64,000 nt of DNA from Wenjunlia tyrosinilytica (lineage in GTDB: Bacteria > Actinomycetota > Actinomycetes > Streptomycetales > Streptomycetaceae). The notes under the pieces were generated by a model. It searched no databases and was not told where the DNA came from. It was given only the letters and a program-made list of their open reading frames with translations. The stretch spans positions 62,001 through 126,000 of the forward strand of contig NZ_BMMS01000009.1 in assembly GCF_014646055.1 (NCBI RefSeq). Direction: 5' to 3'. The position numbers were made by a program, and so were the translations under genes. Shown piece after piece: positions 8,089-16,979 of the stretch; position 1 is the stretch's first letter; every line of letters starts with the position of its first letter.

Positions 8089-8117
8089 TTGCCGCTGCCC
8101 GGGGCGGTGCTTAGTGT
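8089..8117 (+). promoter_or_regulatory. Strong vegetative-type promoter for a small transcript
   Basis: TTGCCG (8089-8094), a 17-nt spacer and TAGTGT (8112-8117) fit the Streptomyces HrdB consensus well, giving a start near 8124. No conventional gene follows on this strand until 9442; the next gene, pdxH, runs the other way. Confidence 0.65.
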
Positions 8118-8123
8118 GGCCCT

Positions 8124-8326
8124 ACACACGAAGGGAGGTGGTCCGAAGAATGCTTGCTCATCGGACGCGTGAGGTGGCTACCAGCTAGCCGCACGCTCGC
8201 TACGCGAGAGCGCGGCGGGCTATTCCCAAGTAGCTACCCGACCCGTGGGCTCGCCGGATCGTCCGTCCGGTGCCTGGTGGATCCGCGAGGATCTCCAGGA
8301 AGTGGCCCACGGGTTGTCCTTTTTTC
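8124..8326 (+). ncRNA. Putative ~200-nt small RNA with an internal short ORF
   Basis: It begins at the promoter above and ends in a classical terminator. CGACCCGTGGGC (8239-8250) pairs with GCCCACGGGTTG (8305-8316) with one G-U pair, followed by CCTTTTTTCC. An inner CGGATC...GATCCG stem lies between the arms. Near the 5' end a GGCTA-CCAGC-TAGCC hairpin (8176-8190) overlaps the end of a 12-codon ORF, and a second hairpin (about 8189-8220) follows its stop. The 3' end reads towards pdxH but stops about 85 bp short of its stop codon. I do not recognise the family; it does not look like 6C RNA, which has C-rich loops. Confidence 0.55.
8150..8188 (+). CDS. 12-residue peptide ORF MLAHRTREVATS
   Basis: A GGGAGGTGG Shine-Dalgarno (8133-8141) precedes the ATG at 8150. 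The ORF ends at TAG (8186-8188), immediately before a strong hairpin. The layout (promoter, SD, very short ORF, stop, hairpins, terminator) resembles a leader-peptide attenuator or a dual-function small RNA, but no structural gene follows on the strand. There is no obvious run of one regulatory codon; two Thr and three Arg or His codons are unremarkable. Translation is an inference from the SD only. Confidence 0.4.
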   Translation: MLAHRTREVATS

Positions 8327-8373
8327 CACCCGGTTTCGCCCCGTTCCCCTCCTGCGGAGTTCCCCCCCGGCGC

Positions 8374-8407
8374 GAAGTTCCCCCTCCCGGGAAGTTCCCC
8401 CTCCCGC
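8374..8407. repeat. 17-bp direct repeat at the pdxH 3' end
   Basis: GAAGTTCCCCCTCCCG occurs twice head to tail (8374-8390, 8391-8407) directly next to the pdxH stop codon at 8411-8413. A related GAGTTCCCCCC precedes them. Confidence 0.7.
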
Positions 8408-8410
8408 GAA

Positions 8411-9070
8411 TCAGGGCGACAGCCGCTCCACGGTCCACCCGGTGGGCGCCTCGGGGGCGCTGCGGTAGCGCAGCCGGTCGTGGAGCCGGTTCTCCCGCCC
8501 CTGCCAGAACTCGATGGTCTCCGGCTGGACCCGGTAGCCGCCCCAGAAGCGGGGGACCGGCACCGGCTCACCGCCCTCCGGGTAGCGCGCGACCAGCTCG
8601 GCGTACCGCCGTTCCAGCTCCTCGCGCGACCCGATCACGGTGGACTGGGCGCTCGCCCACGCCCCCAGTTGCGAGCCGTGCGGCCTGCTGCGGAAGTAGC
8701 GCTCCGTCTCGTCCTCACCGACGCGGGTGACACCGCCGTCCACGATCACCTGCCGCGCGATCGGGTGCCAGGGGAACAGCAGCGAGGCATGGGGATTCTC
8801 GGTCAGTTCCGTGCCCTTGCGGGAGCCGTAGTTGGTGAAGAACACAAAGCCCCGGTCGTCGAAGCTCTTGAGCAGCACCGTGCGGGAGCTGGGCCTGCCC
8901 TGGGCGTCGGCGGTCGAGAGGACCATGGCGTTGGGCTCGTCGATCCCGCCGGCCGCCGCGTCGGCGAACCAGTGGGCGAACTGCCGCAGCGGGTCCGCGG
9001 CCAGTTCGGTCGCCACGAGCCCCTGGGCGCGGTACTGCTTCCGCATCGCGGCGGGATCTGGGTGATGCAC
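8411..9070 (-). CDS. pdxH: Pyridoxine/pyridoxamine 5'-phosphate oxidase
   Basis: 219 aa from the GTG at 9068-9070; an ATG at 9044-9046 ([10 protein letters not shown]) is an alternative start. It oxidises PNP or PMP to pyridoxal 5'-phosphate using FMN. Family landmarks are all present: [10 protein letters not shown] near the N-terminus, [48 protein letters not shown] (FMN-binding RTVLLK and FFTNY), [38 protein letters not shown] and a C-terminal [26 protein letters not shown]. No good Shine-Dalgarno is visible at either candidate start. It is divergent from the citrate synthase gene across about 370 bp. Confidence 0.93.
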   Translation of the reverse strand: MHHPDPAAMRKQYRAQGLVATELAADPLRQFAHWFADAAAGGIDEPNAMVLSTADAQGRPSSRTVLLKSFDDRGFVFFTNYGSRKGTELTENPHASLLFPWHPIARQVIVDGGVTRVGEDETERYFRSRPHGSQLGAWASAQSTVIGSREELERRYAELVARYPEGGEPVPVPRFWGGYRVQPETIEFWQGRENRLHDRLRYRSAPEAPTGWTVERLSP

Positions 9071-9200
9071 GGGCACATTGTTGCAACACGGACTCGCATG
9101 CCGCCGCCGCGGATGCTCGCGCGCGCCCGGCAGTGTGCCGGAGATCACGGTGCGCCGCATGTAGCGGTACCGCCAAAATGCGAACCCGCTCACTGTGGCA

Positions 9201-9214
9201 TCTTGACATCGAGA
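9201..9214. promoter_or_regulatory. Imperfect dyad in the pdxH-citrate synthase spacer
   Basis: TCTTGACATCGAGA is nearly self-complementary (TCTYGAYRTCRAGA) and includes a -35-like TTGACA at 9203-9208. MarR-family regulators of tricarboxylate metabolism such as TamR bind dyads of this general type; linking it to TamR is inference from memory. The rest of 9071-9441 shows no ORF. Confidence 0.4.
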
Positions 9215-9441
9215 GATATCGTGTCTGTCCGGCACGACCCGTACAAGCGCTACCGGCGCGCGACTCGCAAGCACCCTGGGCGAGTCCGTGACCACCTCGA
9301 CTGGGTGACCAACACCTGAGCGGGGCATCACCGGGATACGTCGCGGGGCCGAGGCCTCGCGCGGGGCGCCGACGGGCGCTTCGCACAACAACCCGACCTG
9401 GCCACAAGTCACCCGTCGAACACATCATGAGGAGCCGCCTG

Positions 9442-10542
9442 ATGTCCGACTTCGTACCCGGACTCGAGGGAATCGTCGCGTTCGAAACGGAGATCGCCGA
9501 ACCCGACAAGGAAGGCGGATCCCTTCGCTACCGAGGCGTGGACATCGAGGACCTGGTCGGTCACGTCTCGTTCGGCAATGTCTGGGGCCTGCTGGTCGAC
9601 GGCAAGTTCAACCCCGGACTGCCGCCCGCCGAGCCGTTCCCGATCCCGATCCACTCCGGCGACATCCGCGTCGACGTGCAGAGCGCGCTCGCGATGCTCG
9701 CCCCGGTGTGGGGTCTCAAACCCCTGCTGGACATCGACGACGCGACCGCCCGTGAGGACCTCGCCCGCGCCGCCGTGATGGCGCTGTCCTACGTCGCCCA
9801 GTCCGCCCGCGGCCTGGACAAGCCGATGGTGCCGCAGAGCCAGATCGACAAGGCGCAGACCATCGTCGAGCGCTTCATGATCCGCTGGCGCGGCGAGCCC
9901 GACCCCAAGCACGTCAAGGCCGTCGACGCCTACTGGACGTCGGCCGCGGAGCACGGCATGAACGCCTCCACGTTCACCGCGCGCGTCATCGCCTCCACTG
10001 GCGCCGATGTCGCGGCCGCCCTGTCGGGCGCGGTCGGCGCGATGTCCGGACCGCTGCACGGCGGTGCCCCGTCCCGTGTCCTCGGCATGATCGAGGAGAT
10101 CGAGCGCACCGGCGACGCCCGCGCCTACGTCAAGGGCATCCTCGACCGCGGTGAGCGCCTGATGGGCTTCGGTCACCGCGTCTACCGCGCCGAGGACCCG
10201 CGGGCCCGTGTGCTGCGCCGCACGGCCAAGGAGCTGGCCGCTCCCCGCTTCGAGGTCGCCGAGGCTCTGGAGCAGGCGGCGCTGGAGGAGCTGCACAACC
10301 GCCGTCCGGACCGTGTCCTGGCGACGAACGTGGAGTTCTGGGCCGCGATCGTGCTGGACTTCGCAGAGGTTCCGGCGCAGATGTTCACCTCGATGTTCAC
10401 CTGCGCCCGCACCGCCGGGTGGAGCGCGCACATCCTCGAGCAGAAGCGCACGGGGCGCCTGGTGCGTCCCTCGGCCCGCTACATCGGCCCCGGCACGCGC
10501 GACCCGCGCGAGGTCGAGGGCTACGGCGACATCGCACACTGA
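9442..10542 (+). CDS. Citrate synthase (type II-like, 366 aa)
   Basis: It condenses acetyl-CoA and oxaloacetate to citrate, entering the TCA cycle. The start is the ATG at 9442-9444 behind GAGGAG; an in-frame ATG five codons earlier would contain that SD. Signatures: LRYRGVDIEDLVGHVSFGNVWGLL, the catalytic GPLHGGAPSRVL (His), GFGHRVYRAEDPRARVLR (second His plus substrate Arg) and FAEVPAQMFTSMFTCARTAGWSAHILEQ (catalytic Asp/Glu region plus C-terminal Arg/His motif). The protein is about 60 residues shorter than gram-negative type II enzymes, in line with actinobacterial CitA-like homologues. A methylcitrate synthase role cannot be excluded. Its stop codon lies inside the first unit of an 18-bp tandem repeat. 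Confidence 0.9.
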   Translation: MSDFVPGLEGIVAFETEIAEPDKEGGSLRYRGVDIEDLVGHVSFGNVWGLLVDGKFNPGLPPAEPFPIPIHSGDIRVDVQSALAMLAPVWGLKPLLDIDDATAREDLARAAVMALSYVAQSARGLDKPMVPQSQIDKAQTIVERFMIRWRGEPDPKHVKAVDAYWTSAAEHGMNASTFTARVIASTGADVAAALSGAVGAMSGPLHGGAPSRVLGMIEEIERTGDARAYVKGILDRGERLMGFGHRVYRAEDPRARVLRRTAKELAAPRFEVAEALEQAALEELHNRRPDRVLATNVEFWAAIVLDFAEVPAQMFTSMFTCARTAGWSAHILEQKRTGRLVRPSARYIGPGTRDPREVEGYGDIAH

Positions 10543-10606
10543 CAAGGCGGGGCACACTGACAAGGCGGGGCACACCGACAAAGCGGGGCACACTGACAAG
10601 GCGGGC
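10535..10606 (+). repeat. 18-bp tandem repeat, four copies, spanning the citrate synthase stop
   Basis: CACACTGACAAGGCGGGG is repeated four times (starts 10535, 10553, 10571, 10589) with one to three substitutions per copy. The first copy supplies the last codon and the TGA stop of the citrate synthase gene. Because 18 is a multiple of three, in-frame TGA stops recur in copies 2 and 4. Confidence 0.9.
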
Positions 10607-10689
10607 GGAAAGGGCGCAACGGAGCGCTCGTCGGAGGTCCGCGGCGCCCGCCTGATCGCTGGCGGCCGGAACCGAAACGGTTCCGGCCG

Positions 10690-13620
10690 CTACGGCTTCT
10701 CGTACCCGGAGTCCCCGGAGTCCCCGCTTGCGTCCCCGGTTGTGCCCCTGGGGCCCCCGCAGTCCCCGGACCGCTCCTCGAGCCCCTGCGCCAGTACCTC
10801 TGCCAGGTGCCGGGCCCGTGCCCCCGCCAGACCCGCGATCTGCGTCCGGCAGGAGAAGCCGTCCGCGAGCAGGACCGCCTCCGACGCCGCCTCGCGTACG
10901 GCCGGCAGCACCTGCTCCTCGGCGCACGCCGCCGACACCGCGAAGTGCCCCTTCTCGAAACCGAAGTTCCCGGCCAGTCCGCAGCAGCCGCCCGCCAGTT
11001 CCCCGGTGATCCCGGCCCGGTCGCGCAGCCGCCGCTCCGCCGCGTCACCGAGCACCGCGTGCTGGTGGCAGTGGGTCTGCCCGACCGCGGGCCGGTCCAC
11101 CCGCGGCGGCTGCCACCCCGGCGCCAGTTCCTCCAGTGCCTGGGCGAACGTCCTCACCGAGGAGGCGAGCATCGCGGCCCGGGGCTCGTCGGGCCCCAGG
11201 AGTTCCGGCAGATCGGTGCGCAGGGCCGCCGAACAGCTGGGCTCCAGGCCGACGATCGGCAGTCCCGCGTCCAGCGCGGGCTCCAGGACGTCCAGTGTGC
11301 GCCGCATGACCTTGCGGGCCCTTCCCAGCTGGCCCGTGGACACCCAGGTCAGCCCGCAGCACACCGGCTTCGGCGGAATGACGACGCGCAGCCCGGCGTC
11401 CTCCAGCACCCGCACCGCCGCCCGCCCCACGCCGGGGCTGAAGTAGTTGGTGAAGGTGTCCGGCCACAGCACCACCGCGTGCCCCGTCAGCCGCCGCTGC
11501 CGGGCCGTCGCCCGGAACCACCGGGTGAACGGTTCCGTGGCCAGTACGGGGAGGGAGCGCTGCGGCGCGATCCCGCCCACCCGCTTGGCGAGCCCGGCGG
11601 CGGGGGTGCGCGCCAGTGCGTTGAGCAGGCCCGCCGCCGGAGCGGCCGCGCGCAGCCACACCGGCAGATACCCCATCGAATAGTGCGCGGCCGGGCGCAC
11701 CCGCCCCTCGTAGTGGTGATGCAGGAACTCCGCCTTGTACGTCGCCATGTCCACCCCGACCGGGCAGTCCGAGCGGCATCCCTTGCACGACAGGCACAGG
11801 TCCAGCGCCTCCCGGACCTCCCGCGACCGCCAGCCGTCCGCGACCACCTCGCCCGCCAGCATCTCGTGCAGGAGCCTCGCCCGCCCGCGTGTGGAGTGCT
11901 GTTCGTCGAGCGTGACCCGGTAGGAGGGGCACATCGTGTCCGTACCCGGCGTCGTGGTGCGGCACTTGGCGACGCCGACGCACCGGCGGACGGCCGCCGA
12001 GAAATCGCCCCGGTCGTGGGGATAGGAGAACTCCACATCCACGGGTTTGCGAGGCAGGACCGCGAACCGCAGATTCTCGTCGATGCGGTAGGGCCGGATC
12101 AGCATGCCCGGGTTCATCCTCCCGTCCGGGTCCCACAGGTCCTTGAAGCCGGTGAACAGCTCCATCACCTCGGGGCCGAAGATCTTGGGCCACAGTTCCG
12201 CCCTCGACTGCCCGTCGCCGTGCTCACCCGAGAGCGAACCGCCGTGCGCCACGACGAGTTCGGCCAACTCCTCGGAGAACACCCGGAATCGCCGGATTCC
12301 CTCCTCGCTCATCAAGTCGAAGTCGATTCGGGCGTGAATACAGCCGTCACCGAAGTGCCCATAGGGCGCACCGCGCAGGCCGTGTTCCTTCAGAAGGCGC
12401 CGGAATGCCCGCAGATAGGCGCCGAGCCGCCGCGGCGGGACGGCGGTGTCCTCCCAGCCGGGCCAGGCCTCGGAGCCGTCGGGAAGCCGGGTCGCGGTCC
12501 CCGCGGCCTCCTCCCGGATCCGCCACAGCACCCGTTGCCGGGCGGGATCGGTGACGACGAGCTGCCCGGTGGTGCCCTGGGCGGCCTCCCGGCACAGCTT
12601 CGCGGCATTGGCCTCGGCCTCGGCGGGGGTGTCCGCGCCGACCTCGACGAACAGCCACGCCCCTCCCGCGGGAAGGCTCGCCGCCGCCCCGCCCGACGCC
12701 AGTGCGGCAAGCCCCGCGTCCATGCCCTCCACCGCCAGGGGTTCGAGCGGCAGCAGCGCCGGGGCCGCGTCGGCCGCCGCTCCCTCGTCCTCGTACCCGA
12801 GCACGGCCAGCGCCCGCGCCCGCGGCGACGGCACCAGGCGCACGGTCGCCTCGGTCACCGCGCCGAGCGTGCCCTCGCTTCCGGTGAACGCCCTCGCCAG
12901 ATGCGTTCCCTTCTCCGGCAGGAGCTGGTCGAGCAGGTAGCCGGACATCCGGCGCGGCAGATCGGGCAGGCCGGTGCGCAGGACGGCGAGGTTCCGCTCG
13001 GTGAGGTCGCGCAGCCCGGACCAGAGCGCTCCCTCGCGCCCCGCCCGTCCGGCGAGGGCGTCCAGCCCGCCGGCGCCGACGGCGGCCAGCTCGAGCCGCA
13101 GCCCGTCGTAGGTGAGCACCTCCAGCGTGTGGACGTTGTCGGCGGTGGAGCCCCAGGCCACGGAGTGGGCGCCGCACGAGTTGTTGCCGATCATTCCGCC
13201 GAGGGTGCAGCGGCTGTGCGTGGAGGGATCGGGGCCGAAGGTGAGCCCATGCGGGGCCGCGGCGGCCCGCAGGGTGTCGAGCACGGCGCCGGGCTGCACC
13301 CGGGCCGTGCGCGCCTCGGGGTCGAGGTCCACAATGCGGTCCATATGCCGGGTGAAGTCGAGAACGACCCCCTCCCCGGTCGCCTGCCCGGCGAGACTCG
13401 TGCCGCCGCCGCGGGGCACCACCGCGGCGCCGTGCTCCCGGCAGACCTCCAGCGTCCGAGCGGTGTCCTCGGCGTCCAGCGGGCAGACCACCCCGAGCGG
13501 GACCCTGCGGTAGTTCGAGGCGTCCATGGTGTTCAGCGCCCGCCGCGCGGCGTCGAACGCGACCTCTCCGCGAACCCGTTCCCGCAACGCCTTCTCGAGA
13601 CCGCCCATGAGATCGCCCAT
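10690..13620 (-). CDS. FAD-linked oxidase / Fe-S oxidoreductase (D-2-hydroxyacid dehydrogenase type)
   Basis: 976 aa from the ATG at 13618-13620. The N-terminal half is a VAO-type FAD domain (VVPRGGGTSLAGQATGEG, GLTFGPDPSTHSRCTLGGMIGNNSCG), then the FAD-oxidase C domain (RAFTGSEGTLGAVTEATV, PYGHFGDGCIHARIDFD, SGEHGDGQSR). The C-terminal half carries 4Fe-4S ligands (CRTTTPGTDTMCPSY and CLSCKGCRSDCPVG) and two CCG-type motifs (KPVCCGLTW, GGCCGLAGNFGFEK). This D-lactate/D-2-hydroxyglutarate dehydrogenase plus GlpC-like fusion matches YdiJ-type enzymes feeding electrons to the quinone pool. The substrate is not determined by sequence. The C-terminal tail is Gly/Asp/Ser-rich. The gene stands alone, divergent from serC. 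Confidence 0.88.
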   Translation of the reverse strand: MGDLMGGLEKALRERVRGEVAFDAARRALNTMDASNYRRVPLGVVCPLDAEDTARTLEVCREHGAAVVPRGGGTSLAGQATGEGVVLDFTRHMDRIVDLDPEARTARVQPGAVLDTLRAAAAPHGLTFGPDPSTHSRCTLGGMIGNNSCGAHSVAWGSTADNVHTLEVLTYDGLRLELAAVGAGGLDALAGRAGREGALWSGLRDLTERNLAVLRTGLPDLPRRMSGYLLDQLLPEKGTHLARAFTGSEGTLGAVTEATVRLVPSPRARALAVLGYEDEGAAADAAPALLPLEPLAVEGMDAGLAALASGGAAASLPAGGAWLFVEVGADTPAEAEANAAKLCREAAQGTTGQLVVTDPARQRVLWRIREEAAGTATRLPDGSEAWPGWEDTAVPPRRLGAYLRAFRRLLKEHGLRGAPYGHFGDGCIHARIDFDLMSEEGIRRFRVFSEELAELVVAHGGSLSGEHGDGQSRAELWPKIFGPEVMELFTGFKDLWDPDGRMNPGMLIRPYRIDENLRFAVLPRKPVDVEFSYPHDRGDFSAAVRRCVGVAKCRTTTPGTDTMCPSYRVTLDEQHSTRGRARLLHEMLAGEVVADGWRSREVREALDLCLSCKGCRSDCPVGVDMATYKAEFLHHHYEGRVRPAAHYSMGYLPVWLRAAAPAAGLLNALARTPAAGLAKRVGGIAPQRSLPVLATEPFTRWFRATARQRRLTGHAVVLWPDTFTNYFSPGVGRAAVRVLEDAGLRVVIPPKPVCCGLTWVSTGQLGRARKVMRRTLDVLEPALDAGLPIVGLEPSCSAALRTDLPELLGPDEPRAAMLASSVRTFAQALEELAPGWQPPRVDRPAVGQTHCHQHAVLGDAAERRLRDRAGITGELAGGCCGLAGNFGFEKGHFAVSAACAEEQVLPAVREAASEAVLLADGFSCRTQIAGLAGARARHLAEVLAQGLEERSGDCGGPRGTTGDASGDSGDSGYEKP

Positions 13621-13756
13621 CCGTCCATGGTGGCCCTCGCCGCCTGGCGCGTGCCAGCGCAACGCCCTCTGGGGTGGCCGCCGCCCGCCACAGGACGGGA
13701 CCACTGGCAGAGTAGTCCGCCAGCTGATCACCTCATCTCACTAACTGGACTCTCCC

Positions 13757-14909
<1,153 letters not shown>

Positions 14910-14941
14910 GGCTCGGGCTCACCGCTCGCCTCCGACGCATG

Positions 14942-15000
14942 GGCGCAGCCCCCTCCCGGCAGTCCGGCCCTTCCCGGCCGGTCCGGGAGGGGGCTGCGCC
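14942..15000. terminator. Long-stem terminator after serC (probably bidirectional)
   Basis: Arms at 14942-14959 and 14983-15000 are perfect 18-nt complements. They enclose a second hairpin (CCGG...CCGG), so the whole 59 bp folds as one element 33 bp after the serC stop. Confidence 0.8.
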
Positions 15001-15038
15001 GCGTCCGGCTCCTTCCCGCGCCCCCTCGGGGGTGCGGA

Positions 15039-15136
15039 CTCCTTCCGGGGGCAGGCCCCTTCCGGGGGCAGGCTCCTTCCGAGGGCAGGCCCCTCCTGAG
15101 GGCAGGCCCCTCCCGGGGGCAGGCCCCTTGCGAGGG
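15039..15136. repeat. 17-bp degenerate tandem repeat, five to six copies
   Basis: Units of the form CYCCTTCCGGGGGCAGG start at 15039, 15056, 15073, 15090 and 15107, with a decayed sixth at 15124. They fill the gap between the serC terminator and the next convergent gene. Confidence 0.85.
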
Positions 15137-15161
15137 TGCGGTCTCCTTCCGGCGCGCCGGC

Positions 15162-16157
15162 TTACTTCCGACGCGCGCGCCGCAGCCCGAAGAACGCCAG
15201 CAGCGCCGCCACCACGACCGCCAGGCCGATCTTCGCCGTGCTCCCGGAACCCTGGTCCCCGTCCGCTCCCGCGTCCTTGTGCCCCCTGCCCGGCTTGGAC
15301 GACTCCTTGGCCGCGTCGTCGGGCAGCATGTCGCCGCCGAGCCCGACCCTGAGCACCTCGCTGCCCTCGCCCTCACTGCTGAAGAGCACCGAGCGCCCGT
15401 CCGCGCCGAAGGTGACGCCCTCCCCCTGCGGCTGCACCGACAGCGGAAGGCTCTTCCGGTCGGACATCACCCCGTTCTTCCACCGGTACTCGGCCGCCCA
15501 GAAGTACCCGCGCAGCACCAGACGGGAGCCGTCGGGCGAGAACGAGCCGTCGGTCACCCAGGGCACATCGGCCACCCTGCGGAAGACATTCACCCTGCTC
15601 TCGGAGAGCGTGCGCGGCCCGCGGTAGAGCCCGCCGCCGCCCTCCTTCTTGCTGGCGATGTAGACCCGACCGGTGACGGGATCGACCATCATCGCCTCGG
15701 CGTTGCGCGGCCCGGCCCGGTACTGGACCCGATAGCGGACCGCGTCCACGGTCGTGTCCTTCAGCACCTTCGGCTCGGTGAAGCGGTAGATCCACACCTC
15801 GGGCCAGGTGCCGCCGAGGTTGTCCCCGATGTCGCCCACATAGATCTGGTCGTCCGGCCCGATGGAGATCGCCTCGACGTCGCGGGGGTCGATCCCGCGC
15901 AGCGTCACCCTGGCGACCGTCCGCCCCTTCCCGTCCACGGCGTAGACGTAGGGCCCGTCGCTGCTGTCGTTGTGCGTCCAGTACACCCCCGGATGCCGGC
16001 GGCTCGCCGCGATGCCACTGGACTCCTTGATCCTGCTGTCCTGGAACGAGAACGCGACCTCCGGCCGCCCACTGTCCGCCGAAGCGGGCAGCGCGGCGGG
16101 ACCCGCGACGGCAGCGGCAACAGCGAGGGCAACCGCACACACAACAGACGCACGCAT
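15162..16157 (-). CDS. Secreted, C-terminally membrane-anchored beta-propeller-like protein
   Basis: 331 aa from the ATG at 16155-16157, chosen because it opens a classical Sec signal peptide (MRASVVCAVALAVAAAVAGP, then ALPASA with a likely cut after ASA). The mature part has repeated short strands of WD40/SMP-30 style (HNDSSDGPYVYAVDGKGR, DVEAISIGPDDQIYVGDIGDN, NAEAMMVDPVTGRVYIASKK, GSFSPDGSRLVLRGY). Then come an Asp/Gly/Lys-rich linker (about 270-300), one transmembrane helix (IGLAVVVAALLAFFGL) and a basic tail RRARRK. It should face outwards, tethered to the membrane. Function is unknown; lyase or esterase activity cannot be assigned. Confidence 0.8.
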   Translation of the reverse strand: MRASVVCAVALAVAAAVAGPAALPASADSGRPEVAFSFQDSRIKESSGIAASRRHPGVYWTHNDSSDGPYVYAVDGKGRTVARVTLRGIDPRDVEAISIGPDDQIYVGDIGDNLGGTWPEVWIYRFTEPKVLKDTTVDAVRYRVQYRAGPRNAEAMMVDPVTGRVYIASKKEGGGGLYRGPRTLSESRVNVFRRVADVPWVTDGSFSPDGSRLVLRGYFWAAEYRWKNGVMSDRKSLPLSVQPQGEGVTFGADGRSVLFSSEGEGSEVLRVGLGGDMLPDDAAKESSKPGRGHKDAGADGDQGSGSTAKIGLAVVVAALLAFFGLRRARRK

Positions 16158-16200
16158 GCGCCAAGCCTGCCACCCCCGCGCCACACTCCACCCACGTCCC

Positions 16201-16902
16201 ATGGATGATGTCCGAGTGCGTTTGATGTTCGTCGGCGATTCCATGACCGTTGGCAGCGCCGGTGACCACACCTGGCGCTACCGCATGTGGCAGCACCTGT
16301 GCGCCACCCTCGGCGGCCCGTTCACCATCGTGGGGCCCCGCCACGAACTCCACGACCCATGGGCGGACGCGCCCGTATCCCTCGACTACGCCGACCCGGG
16401 CTTCCCGCGGAAGGCCCGCCACCATCTGGCGGGGTGGGGCGAGGGCTGGTGCCATATGACCCCGCTGATACGCGAGACGGTGGCCCGCCACCGCCCCGAT
16501 CTCCTGCTGGTCTCCCTCGGCCTGATCGACCTCGGCTTCTACACCGACGCCGCCGACACCGCCGAGAACCTGCGCCTGTTCATCGCCGAGGCCAGGGCCG
16601 CCAACCCGGGCATCCATATGGTGCTCCTGCCGGTGATCCCCAACACACGGGCACTGACCGACCCGCTGTTCCTGGCCGAGTGCGACCAGCTGAACGAACG
16701 CATGGCCAAGGCCGTCGCCGACCTCGACACCGACGCCTCCCCCCTCCTGCTCGCGTCCCCGCCCCCGTACTGGGACCCGGACACCCACACGTACGACGGC
16801 ACCCACCCCAACGCGCTCGGCGAACACCTTCTGGCCGCGGCCTTCGCCGACGCCATGCACCAGGCATGGGACCTGGGCGGCGAGTACTCCCCCGGCGTCT
16901 AG
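16201..16902 (+). CDS. SGNH/GDSL-type hydrolase
   Basis: 233 aa from the ATG at 16201 (MDDVRVRLMFVGDSMTVGSAG). Block I is VGDSMTVG with the catalytic Ser, the glycine/Asn blocks are degenerate (LVSLGLIDLGF), and block V YDGTHPNALGEHL supplies the catalytic Asp and His. There is no signal peptide, so it is probably an intracellular esterase/acetylhydrolase of the family that acts on carbohydrate or lipid esters. It is divergent from the secreted protein with only 43 bp between the start codons, so the two promoters overlap. Confidence 0.85.
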   Translation: MDDVRVRLMFVGDSMTVGSAGDHTWRYRMWQHLCATLGGPFTIVGPRHELHDPWADAPVSLDYADPGFPRKARHHLAGWGEGWCHMTPLIRETVARHRPDLLLVSLGLIDLGFYTDAADTAENLRLFIAEARAANPGIHMVLLPVIPNTRALTDPLFLAECDQLNERMAKAVADLDTDASPLLLASPPPYWDPDTHTYDGTHPNALGEHLLAAAFADAMHQAWDLGGEYSPGV

Positions 16903-16979
16903 GGCCGAAGCCGCGGCCGCGGCAGCCCGCGAAGGCATGCCCCTTGCTTCGAGTGCACTCGAACGACTGGGATGGGGGC

